Positions 34,186-44,233 of a DNA stretch of 64,000 nucleotides are shown here, one piece after another. This stretch comes from Eucommia ulmoides (Eukaryota > Streptophyta > Magnoliopsida > Garryales > Eucommiaceae). Position 1 is the stretch's first letter. Every line of letters begins with the position of its first letter. The position numbers and the translations under genes are program-made. The stretch spans positions 7,597,546-7,661,545 of the forward strand of contig CM028334.1 of the NCBI GenBank assembly GCA_016647705.1, in the 5' to 3' direction. The notes beneath the pieces were generated by a model that was given only the letters and a program-made list of their open reading frames with translations, was not told the origin of the DNA and ran no database searches.

Positions 34186-34965
34186 ATTGGGGTGTGCACG
34201 GGTTGGGTATGGGAAAAAAAATGGTCTACCCACCACCCAACCCTATACTATTCGGGCGGAAATACTTGGGCCCGATTTCTACTAAGTTAAGGCTTCAAAT
34301 CGGTAATACACGGGTCTATCAAAACTCAGTCGGGTGGTCTGTTGGTCTATTAGTATAGAAATCGAACTTTCCCAATCATAATTTCAAGTTATTGAATCAA
34401 AAACCCTAATAGAAACCACATTCAAGACCTTAATCGATACAAAAATCAAAATTGAAGATAAAAAAACTAAACAACAAAGTCAAAGAACAATAACAAAAAG
34501 TCAAGAACTCACTGTCGATCCGTCGATTGTGAAGAAGGGAAGAAGATGAATCGAGATGAAATGAATCGGGAAGAAGACGAAACGAGAGCAAATATTGAAG
34601 GAGACGAAGGCATGAGCCGCATTTGGAGACGAAACGAGCCGCATCTGGAAAGAAGAGCGAAAATTGAAGAAGATGAAGGCAAAGAGAAAATAAGTCGCGT
34701 CTAGTCTGGAGAATGGAGACGGAATGAGGCGATTGAACAAAATAAAGAAACCCTAGTGTAAAAAAAGTGTATTTAAGGCAAAGCTTTGGGCGGGTCGAGT
34801 GTGCTCATAGAATCAATGGATAACCCGCTATTCGAACCGATATCTGCAAAATATGGTTAATTCAACCCACTACCTGACCCTATTGAGCTCAAATTTGATT
34901 TTTCGCGGGTCAGGTCAATTAATTCAATCGGGTGGGTTAGTTCAGTTAGATTCTTGCACACCCCT
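34186..34965. mobile_element. hAT-like non-autonomous DNA element
   Basis: Seen: the left end is ATTGGGGTGTGCA and the right end, complemented, is AGGGGTGTGCA, giving about 10 bp of terminal inverted repeat. The flanks AAGCTTTA (34178-34185) and AAGCTCTA (34966-34973) form an 8-bp duplication with one change. Subterminal CGGGT-rich segments occur at both ends. The length is 780 bp and there is no transposase. The 8-bp TSD and GGGGTGTGCA termini fit plant hAT MITE-type elements. Confidence 0.65.
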
Positions 34966-35280
34966 AAGCTCTAGATTTGTAGCTTTTTGCAGTTACAAAC
35001 CTGAACAGTTTGGCTCTATTTTGGTTGGGATGGATCTTATTTTTGAATTTTGTCTAAAAGAATACCAAAACCAAGTAAAGCATTTCCCAAGGCCCCAAGG
35101 CCCAGGCCCCGATCCCGAACCCAAACCTGGATGGGCGGGTGGGAGGGCGGGTGGCTGCGGGCGCACGCGCATGGATTTATTTATGTTATGTCTTTTAGCC
35201 TACTTTCTGTCCATATCAGTTCAACACCCTATGAAACTTACCTTCAAGAGGTACCCGAGTATTAATTAATGACTCTTTAT

Positions 35281-35675
35281 ATTCTTCAGTCGTATAGAAC
35301 CACCCCAAGAATCCTAACGAGAGAGACACCGCTTTCGCTTACCTCCGAAACTGAATCAATGGTTCCCGTCAAAGCTGGATCTTGTTGAAGAATTGAAGGA
35401 ATGAACAAACCTGCGAATGGTAGCGTGCAAATAAAAAATTACAAAGATTTTCAACTAAACAGTTCGACCGAGGTATTTCAAAATTGGAAACCAAATGCTC
35501 TAACGCGTCATGCCTCACCGACCTAAAGTCCAGTTGGGAAAGTTGGCCCCAAATTTGGAAGGCCCTTGTCGAGTCACCAAAGTTAATTGACCTGGAACAT
35601 ACTAGTTGGAAGACCTGGAGGGATCACCAATCCTGAGGCCCCAAAACATCGAACATCTGATAATATACTTTGTCT
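35281..35675 (+). pseudogene. Ty3 integrase C-terminal domain remnant
   Basis: The plus frame from 35290 reads SYRTTPRILTRETPLSLTSE, the conserved YRTTPR-STGETPF-L region of Ty3 integrases. Further on come VRPRYFKIGNQML, RVMPHRP, then KLAPNLEGPCRVTKVN and LEDLEGSPILRPQNIEHL, the GPY/F module with its LEDLEG tail. In-frame stops occur at least three times, so it is not coding. Catalytic DDE residues would lie upstream and are not present. Confidence 0.85.
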
Positions 35676-35804
35676 AAATGGTCTCTTTAAATTCAATTTG
35701 TTTTCTTTCCTACTTCCTATTATGTATTATCGTTTCAACCACCTCAATTAATGTTATTCATAGATTTGTTCATATATTTTGCCTCCCCATCGTCAACTAA
35801 CTGT

Positions 35805-36150
35805 TTGGTAGTTCCTATCACCGGGTAAAACTACTACTGTTAAAACTATTCATTAAAATGGTTCGCTAACCAAAGACAAAAATGTTCGTCAAACAGTTCA
35901 ATAGTTCCTATCACCGAGTAAAACTACTAAGGCTAAAACAGTTCGCCAATTAAAGACAATTGTTCATCAAGTAGTTCGATAATTCCTATTACAGGGTAAA
36001 ACTACTAAGGCTAAAATTGTTCACTAAAATGATTCGCCAATCAAAGACAAAACTATCCATCAAACAACTCAATAGTTCATATCATAGGATAAACCTACTA
36101 AGGATGAAATTGTTCATAAAAAGGGCTCATTGACTAAACTCAAAATTGTT
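35805..36150. repeat. Tandem repeat, about 85-100 bp unit, about 4 copies
   Basis: Each copy contains AATAGTTCCTATCACCGAGT with variants, then AAAACTACTAAGGCTAAAA, then TTCGCCAATCAAAGACAA. Copies are diverged and unequal in length. It sits between the integrase remnant and the antisense ORF, where Tat-type elements often carry tandem repeats. Confidence 0.82.
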
Positions 36151-36399
36151 CAAACGGCTCGTTTGGAGATGTTCACCTGTAAGGATATAAAACTGATCAT
36201 AAAAAAGAGTTTAAGTGACGCCAATTAAATAGAAAATACAGAAGCTTATGGCTCATCCATTTATACGAACAAATGAGCCTTGGGGGTAAGAATTGGCAGA
36301 TAGAAAACAAAAAACCACAAAAGATAATCAATAGATAATTTACATTTATATGATTTTACTAATACAAGAGAGAGAGAGAAAGAGTGGTACCAAACATAC

Positions 36400-37400
36400 A
36401 TAAACAAAACAAAAAATGGAGATTTCTTGGGTAATCTCTTTCTTCAGGAGACCAGGACCAAGAACTAGGAGGCCAGCATAAAAAATTAGGTGAAGACTCA
36501 TCATCGTCGGAGGAAGATAAGTCATCCACATCTTTGAACTCTTTAATATCATTGATGAGCTTATTTATCCTCGTTTTCTTTGCCTAGTTTCGCACCCACA
36601 ACCTCTCATAGTACCAGTTGATAATTCGCACTTGGGCCTCCAAGTCCTTCACTTCTTTACAGTTTTGCTCGCATTGGGCCTTGTAGTTTTCCAGCTCCTC
36701 AACTATCTCCTCCATCTTCTCCTTCACCTCAATTAGTTCGGAGACGGAAGTATAATGGGAAACATCAAGGTGATAGTTCAAGGCAAGGGCCTTCTCGAGC
36801 ACGCGGAGACACAAATGATCTTTGTGCTCCGTCTTGGCATTCCAAATAAGGGTATTGAAATGGTAACAATTTTTTGTGTTGTTTTCTTCGGCAGCCTGTA
36901 AGGTCTCATAAGCATACATTTTTTTCTCTAAAGAACAAGTAACAATTCTTCTATTTTTCAATCGAAGTAAGGAGGTCAATAAGGAACTGGCACTCTAACA
37001 GGATAGATAGGTAGAATCGTTCCTAGTCTTTCTTAAACTTCATAGAGCAGACACATCTAAACATTTCAAGGGTTAGGGCTATTTCCATTGACACAAGAAA
37101 GGGTTTTTGCACCCATGGTATGGTGGAAGCTATTTGGGACTGATTGGCAAGGACTGACCTCTAGTCAACTAAAGAGCACACGAAAGAATGAAGTGAGAGG
37201 AAGACAAAGGCCGTAACTCAAACATCCATAGGTAAAAATAAATTTCACCTTCTTCAAGAGTGAAGGGGCACTCAGATTCACTAGGGACCCTAATAGTGCT
37301 AGAGTGAGGGATTCCATACTAACTACTAAAGTCAGGGATTAGACCTTCTGGGAAATTGGAAGGGTCGTGATCCCCCTAAGAATATGTAGAATCGGTTGAT
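36400..37400 (-). pseudogene. Antisense ORF remnant (Transposase_28-like, coiled coil, acidic tail)
   Basis: Seen on minus: about 37385-37190 reads FPEGLIPDFSS, stop (37319-37321), YGIPHSSTIRVPSES and CPFTLEEGEIYFYLWMFEL. This resembles the N-terminal part of the 'putative gypsy type transposon' family (PF04195, Transposase_28). After a degraded stretch, 36979-36584 is an open 131-codon frame rich in Glu/Lys heptads (EVKEKMEEIVEELENYKAQ), predicted coiled coil. It is followed, past a stop, by an acidic tail (DVDDLSSSDDDESSP, about 36535-36480). Orientation is opposite to the neighbouring integrase. Known: extra antisense ORFs occur 3' of pol in Tat elements. Function unknown; family match is by eye. 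Confidence 0.55.
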
Positions 37401-37680
37401 AAAATATTTCCAATTTGGCTAAGGTTTCAAGAACCAAATCGATCGGCAAACCAGTGTCAACCGTAATACCGTTGAAACTATTTATGGGAACAATTTCCAT
37501 TGGAACTATGTAAGTTCGGGAAACACTAAATCACCTAAGAGAATAGCCAAAAAGAAAACGAGATGAATGAAGTGAAAATGAAAGAAGGAGGATACGAGAA
37601 CTTACTGACGTCGTCTTTCAAGTTTTGTCTGTGACTGCTCGCCGTCCTCTTTGAAATCAGTCAAGTAGTAAAGGGGCAAA

Positions 37681-38152
37681 TGATGGTGGTGGGATTCCAG
37701 GCCATTGGCTCTCAAAGTATTAAGAGGCATAACGGATGGGCTCACTAGTTGGGCCCAAAAATTGATAAACCAAGGCCTCCTAAAAGATAATCGAGCTTGA
37801 TTATGCCTGTTTAATTAGCTCGAACTAGCTCACTTAATGTACGGGTCGGGCTAGAAAACAAACCAACTGCGTCTAGATGGCCCACCCACGATGACCATTT
37901 TGGACCAGTTACAACAGTTGGGAGACGTGAGTAAAATGGGAAGTTTATTACCAACCAACTACAGACACGATGCATATAACAGGTAAAAACAGGTATAAAT
38001 ACGGAAGAAAATTCTGATGATAGATATAACAAAACATTATATATTCTCAGAATATATTAACTTATTCTCACATCAGAGGTTGTTTGACTAACACCACATC
38101 TTTGGTTGTTGTAGGTTTTGACTTGCAAGGAGCGGAGTTATTATCTACATCA
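37681..38152 (+). repeat. Probable 3' LTR of the Tat-like remnant
   Basis: Preceded by a purine tract AGTAAAGGGGCAAA (37667-37680) and starting TGATGGTGG. A TATA-like GGTATAAATACGG begins at about 37992, and the segment ends near TCTACATCA at 38152. There is no second copy in the window to confirm the borders. Confidence 0.5.
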
Positions 38153-38918
38153 CTTTCTAAAACCTTGATAAAATGAAAGGGGCAAATGATACATGATATA
38201 GATGTTTGATATTGAAAATCTCTTTTTTCAATTGTGTATATAATAAATAAAAGGGTTTTTTTATTGTTTAGGCATTTTTCAGCTTTCTTTCTCCTCGTTT
38301 AACCTATTTTTAAAAAATGTTATTTTTTAAACCCTTTTGTAAACATTTTTAGAGAAAAGTCATTTTTTAAAAAAATAAAAAACGAATGGACAATTATACC
38401 CTTATATATATTTACATGAAACCCTAGTTTTTAAATTATTTTTCACTTCACTCTCTCTCACAGCCGCCTCCCCCAATCCCCTATCTCGATCCCACAGCTG
38501 AACAATTGCTCGATCCTACAGCCTAACCATCACCGATGCCGCCACGACCGCCATCGTCGAACGATTGCCGCTAACCACTGCCGCACTTGCCAGACGTAGA
38601 CGACGAACATTCAACTGAATCAGAAGTCGTCAATTGCGATGGTCGATTGAGAGAGAAAGATTGACAAACGCAACTTGTCATCGCCTATTTATCGAATTTT
38701 AGGTTTGATTTGTGTAAATCTATCCCCCAAGCTCCCTCTCGAGTCTCGATTCCACAGCAGATTTTCGCCCAACCACCGTCGTGCCTGCATACGAAGAAAC
38801 CACCGCCGAACGATTTTTTCGCTGCCTTCTTCGTCTTCGACGCTCGCTACTTTCTTCGTCTTCTTCGCCATCATCAACTTTCTCTCTGATGATGACGATG
38901 ATGACAACGACGCCGGTT

Positions 38919-38920
<2 letters not shown>

Positions 38921-38958
<38 letters not shown>
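38921..38958. repeat. (CT)n microsatellite
   Basis: 19 CT units inside the MULE cargo. All ORFs running through it (38675-39200, both strands) owe their length to this and nearby simple sequence. Confidence 0.95.
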
Positions 38959-38960
<2 letters not shown>

Positions 38961-39209
38961 ATATGGTTGATCGATAGGCAGCGATGGTAGTGGCTGTGAC
39001 GGATCTAGACGAAAGCGGCGATGGCGGCAACAAACATAGCTGGAAGCAAAAATGGTCAGCGACAAACTGGATCTGGACAAAAATATCGCCACAAAAAGTA
39101 TCTGAATCGAGTTCGGAGTTCGTCTCGCAAATTCAGATTTGAAGTTTTTTATCTGACTTTTCATATCTGAGATAATCGTCACCATGGTGAATGTTCGCAA
39201 CGAACCTCA

Positions 39210-39480
39210 TGTTTGATCGGTTTGTGTTTATGAATGTTTGATTCATGATTATTTTTTTGTGAATATTCATATGCTTAGGTTTTGTTTCTTGTTGAATGTT
39301 TATGTGGTTAGATTTTGTTTTTTTGTTGAATGTTTATTGTTTGTGAATATTCATGTGGTTAGATTTTGTTTTTTTGTTTGATCGGTTTATGTTTGTGAAT
39401 GTTCATTATTTGTTTGTTTATTTTTTTAGTCTATGAATATTCATATGAATGCATTTTCTATATGAATGTTCAGGCATTGT
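39210..39480. repeat. Degenerate tandem repeat
   Basis: Repeated blocks of TGAATGTTTATGTGGTTAG, GATTTTGTTTTTTTGTT and TGAATATTCATATG with about 55-60 bp spacing. Four to five diverged copies lie in the MULE interior. Confidence 0.65.
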
Positions 39481-39567
39481 GTTCATGAATTTTATTTTTC
39501 TCCATTTCTAGATCTGAAAAATTCCAGATCTGGAATTGGTTTGAATGTTCACATTTGATTTGCTCTC

Positions 39568-41696
39568 TGTTAGCCCAGTGGAATACCCAAGAGGGGGGTG
39601 AATTGGATAATTAAAAATTTATCAGAATAATACTTCAATAAATTAAATAATTAATTTTAATCTTAAATTAATTATTATCTTTATATCACAGCAGAATTAA
39701 ATAATCAACTAGGTGCACACCAAACAGCAAAAACAAAGTAAATATTGCTGCACACCAGAGATTTATACTGGTTCACCAAGCTACTTTTAGCTAATCCAGT
39801 CTCATGAGTCCCACGGAGAGTCACACCCACTAATACTCAAGATTCCTTTAAAGGTAGGAACCAAACCCTCACAACGATTCTTTTACAGACTCAAAATCAA
39901 CCTTTATAGAATCATTTTCACAGACTAAGGAAGAACCTCTACTTTTATAAGCTAAAGAATAACCTAATTCTTTTTAACACTAAGGCAAAAGAATCAAAAT
40001 CTCACCAATACTCCAAATATCCTTTTACCCTGTAAGGATTGAACCGTTACAAAATTCACTCAAAACTTAATTCTATTCAGGAAGAATTACTACCTCAATC
40101 TCTTTACAGGAAAATATTGAAACCGGCTACCCTTTGATTAAATACCCCCAACAGTATTTAATCCATCACACTACTCACTAATACAAATTGATAAGCAAAT
40201 TATCTCACTCGAAGCTTCTACCACCCCAAATAAATTAAAACCCGATTAATATCCCAAGTCTAGTGATAGAAAAGTGTGAAATTGAAAATCTGATTTTAAA
40301 CAAAATATGGATAGCAAATAATTGATTACGTAATCAGATTCAAGAAATTGTTTATAAAATATTTTCTTCAATAAAGAACCAAAAATAATTTCTAAAGATC
40401 AATTTCCAAAATTAAAGAAGCAATGCAATAAAGAAAGTAATTGAAAAGATCTCACCCGGAATCTACAGAAAAAATAAATAGAGCGATGTTACTTTAGATC
40501 CGATAGCAGCAAAGATTAATAGCCAATGATTCAAGATCGTCTCTTAGAATAGCTCACAAACTCAGTATGATAACTCTTAGAGCAGTTCAATATGATCTCT
40601 TAATCTTTTAGCTCACTTCTCTTCATTTATGGTTTATGAAATTCGCAGGTTTATATATATGGGAAATAAATCAGCTCTCTAACAGCTAGTTCCCATGTAT
40701 CATGACACTTAAATACTCTCTTAAACCCCATATATCATTATGACTTTATTTTGGTTCAATTCACTTAATTACATCTTTTAAATCTCTCAATTAAGTCCCT
40801 CAAATTTTTCTCAATCTCAATTAATTAGAATAGAAATAATTTTATGTACCAAATTGAGTAACATTAAAACTTAATAAACCAACTTAATTGGATATAAATA
40901 ATAGATGAAGCATATCTTAAATATCAAAAAATCTCATAAATCTCTCTCAAATCCCAACCAAAAACGACTACTTTTAGATATGATTTCGGAATGCACAGAA
41001 TCCTGAAACAACGCCCTCAGTCAACCGGTCAGTCGACTGCTAGATTCAGGATATATCCAAGCCAAAGCTGCTACGTTCATCGGTCGACCTATCTGTCGAC
41101 TTGGAGATTCAAAGAGTTTAATTTACCTTCACCGATCGACCTACCTGTCAACTTAGAAATACAGAAAGTTTAGTTTCTCTTCACCGGTCGACCTGCCTGT
41201 CGACTTAGAGATACAGAAAGATCATGCTGCTTTATCTGGTTAACTGACCAGTCGACTTATATATGTTGGATCTCTTTTCTGAACTCGTTTTTAACTCATT
41301 CTCTTTTACATTTTTACCCCTTTAACCATTTTCTTTTCTAAATAAGCTCTACTAATTTCTTAAATTCCATTTTAGTCAATTATAAATATTTCTTTTTAAA
41401 TATACATAGGAGCAAATAATTTCATTTTATCAAAACACACATAAACAATAAAAAAAAATTGTGTCGTATGTATTCCCAATTGGGATATTAAGAGTTGAAA
41501 TTCACTTAAGTTGTTTTCCCTAATTTCTTCAAACTCTTAATTCTTCATCATCTTTGGTATCATCATTTAGCATCCATTTATAAATTTATCATTACATCTT
41601 CATTACAGAAACTTAATTAACTGAAACATTTGAACAAACCATTAATTCCATCAAAATATCAACACTTAATTGTTCATCAAAATCTTAGGATCAACA
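39568..41696 (-). mobile_element. Solo LTR, family S copy 3 (2.1 kb)
   Basis: On plus it begins TGTTAGCCCAGTGGAATACC and ends AGGATCAACA. The flanks CTCTC (39563-39567) and CTCTA (41697-41701) match at 4 of 5 positions. Homologous throughout to 29724-31790. A TATA-like element on minus lies near 40660-40650. It interrupts the MULE-like element. Confidence 0.9.
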
Positions 41697-42139
41697 CTCT
41701 AGTTTTCAAATATTTGATTGAATGTTCTCAGATTTGGTTTCTCTCCATTTTCTAGATGTGAAAAAAATTAAATCTGAATTTTTTATTAATTTTTTCAAAA
41801 ACATGAACATTCACAAACCAGCAAAAAGTTACCCAAAAAATTGAAATTCGTATCGTCGGAAAAATGATTTTTTTAAAATTAATTTGGTGTATTTTTTTTT
41901 TTTTAATTTTCTATCAACCGTGAATCACGTGGGATGATTTGATGGGTTTTGAAAAGTGAACACTCACATTTTTTAACAGAATGACATAAATTGTAAATAT
42001 AGCACAATTAAGAGGTAATAACTAGGGACTAAATTCTAAGAAGATCGCGGGGACCAAAAATTTAATGTAGACATTTAAAAGATCATTTTTTCAATACACT
42101 CTCTTATAAGGACCAAATAATGAAATCCCCTAAATAAAA

Positions 42140-44233
42140 TCTATAAGCTCATGCATTATAATAACTTTTTCATAGATCTATTTGAATTTATTAAACTAAA
42201 ATATATGAAGAATCACTGCGATATAAAAATCATGTTTATATTGTGTAATCAAGCATATTTGGAAGGAAAATTCCATGAATAACCATCATAGCACATCTCA
42301 CATTGTTTTAGGCACATGGGATTTTTACCTAAGAATCATACCTTTCTATGTTTAGTAGGCAGGATGAAATTTGTTAGGTATTCCCTAATCCCGCTAATTA
42401 TGGAATTAGTCAATCTCAAATCAAAACATGATATTAAGTTGGATGAGTCATGAAAAAAAAAAACGAGCATTAATGAAAATTGTTTTCAATAATTTTTAGA
42501 GCAACTTCTCCAAAATGTTGCCAGAACTTCGAGAAAATTACAAAAATTTCACATGGGGCTGAAATGTTACTGAAACTAAGGTTTGTCGCTTGAATGTTGT
42601 TGGACCTCCACTCACGTTGTTGGAACTACAAAAATGACATTCTAAAAACTCCGAAAATGTCACCGGTAATTTTGCCAACTTTTTTATTTTTTTATTGTTC
42701 ATTTATTTTTATTTTACAAAATTTTCAAAGACTTATTTCTTTTTATTTTTTACACAGTTTCTTTCTAATATTTATTATTATAATTGACGTAGTCAGATTT
42801 TTCTCTACTTTTATAAACATGAACTGCGACTAAAAATCTACAGCAACAGAAAAACTAAGGGACACCGGTGTCTTATCAACCAAAAAGCCTCCAATGAGAA
42901 TCAATTAATATGTTGAGTGGAGGAGAAAAACAAATTGTAATTTTCATTGTTATTAACATGCATATATATATATATATATAAGCAAAATTCTTACTTAAAT
43001 TAATAAGTATTAACCAGTTTAAAATAGCATCATTATGCCATGCAATTTCTCAGCCCAAATTAATCAATAACTTATCCTCATCAATAATTAAGCCCATTAC
43101 AATGATTGACTCACCAGGCTTTAATCTACAGGCTTAATGGCAATTTTTATCCTCATCAATAATTAATATATTTTATTTAACAATTCATTCAATTCTTATA
43201 TTTAGGTAGCGATTGGATAAGTAATTTGACAAATCCAAAGAATTTATAAATAATAGAATTTTAGACAAAGAATTTGATCATATAATTTTATAATGCCCTT
43301 GTTTGGATAAGTAAAATATTTTTTAAATATTATTTAGAAATCATTGAATTTTAAAGGGACGATGGCAACTGTAGCGGTGGCCGGCAGTCGGGGACGGTGA
43401 TGGTCGGCTGGGCATTGGTGACGGCAATGGTGGCCGGATCTAAAAGACAGAAGACATGGGCTAAAAATTCCTCCTTGCATTGATTCGTAAATGACACTTA
43501 AAACAAAATGATTTATAAATCTTCATTTTACCTTATTTTTTTAGATCCAGTTGCATTTTACAAATTCCTCCTAATAAATATCCAAATAAAAAATTTATCA
43601 AAAATAAATTTTAAATTCTTAAAACAAATCAAATCCCTCCACCAATCCCTTCCCCAAACACAACCTCAATCTCCCAACCAAATATGATAATTGTATGATA
43701 ATACTATTTCAATCTCACAAATATGTGAAATAGTATAATTGAAATACATAATACAAATAGAGGTGGTGGAAATTGCATTTTCAAAGAAAACCATGTAATA
43801 AAAACATAACAAAAAAATCGCCATTAACACATTGCAATTACATCAAATTATTTTTCATATTTCATTCTCCTCCACAATCAAAAACATGAAAATATCTGAA
43901 TCTTTACAATTGGAAATCTATGGCCAAAACCCTTTTATAAATGCTCATGAAACAACACATCTTCAGACAGATTTCCTCCCCTCAAAATTGACAGCCAATA
44001 ACTTCAAACCCTAAAAGATATCCCTAACATACATCTTTATAAACTCAAACATAAACAAAAAGAAATAAATTATACAACAAATCCCACACCTCCCATCTAT
44101 ATGGACTCAAAAAATTGGCATATTTTAACCGATACCGGGAAAAAATGTAAAAAAAATTGAAAGCAGCAGCAAATATGCCATGTAAAACTAGTTTAAGAAC
44201 AATTAGGGCATGTAAAAAATTGGCCCTTTATTG
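42140..44233. other. Intergenic region and MOS14 3' UTR
   Basis: AT-rich. It holds an AT microsatellite (42960-42980) and a small GC-rich patch (43370-43440) surrounded by CCCTTGTTTGGATAAG / CTTCCCCAAACACAA-like sequence that resembles MITE ends, without a TSD I could confirm. The rightmost few hundred bases should be the MOS14 3' UTR. Confidence 0.45.

Larger units (their letters stand above)
35260..38152 (+). mobile_element. Ty3 Tat-lineage-like retrotransposon remnant
   Basis: A chain in the order expected for the 3' half of a Tat-lineage element. It has a plus-strand integrase C-terminus (35281-35675), a tandem-repeat block (about 35805-36150), an antisense ORF remnant on minus (about 36400-37400) and a purine tract (37667-37680). 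A TG-starting LTR-like segment with a TATA box follows (37681-38152). The 5' half (gag, protease, RT) is absent from the window, and the left end is a truncation of unknown position. Family assignment rests on this architecture, since antisense extra ORFs downstream of pol are known in Tat elements such as Grande and Retand. Confidence 0.65.
38253..42130. mobile_element. Mutator-like element (MULE) with gene-like cargo and nested solo LTR
   Basis: Seen: a perfect 9-bp duplication, TAAATAAAA, at 38244-38252 and 42131-42139. The ends are GGGTTTTTTTATTGTTTAGGC (left) and, complemented, GGGGATTTCATTATTTGGTCC (right), a weak terminal inverted repeat. The 9-bp TSD with G-rich ends and AT-rich subterminal regions fits Mutator-like elements. 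Without the solo LTR it is about 1.74 kb. The interior (about 38440-39200) looks like captured plant 5'-gene sequence: AAACCCTAG, CT-rich leader-like tracts and CGCC-rich stretches. No transposase is visible. The lack of long TIRs lowers confidence in the class. Confidence 0.65.

Noticed and set aside
38675-39200. Four overlapping ORFs of 69-114 codons on both strands
   Set aside because: All run through the (CT)19 microsatellite and nearby simple sequence. None has a family, and serine/leucine or arginine/glutamate runs come from the repeat.
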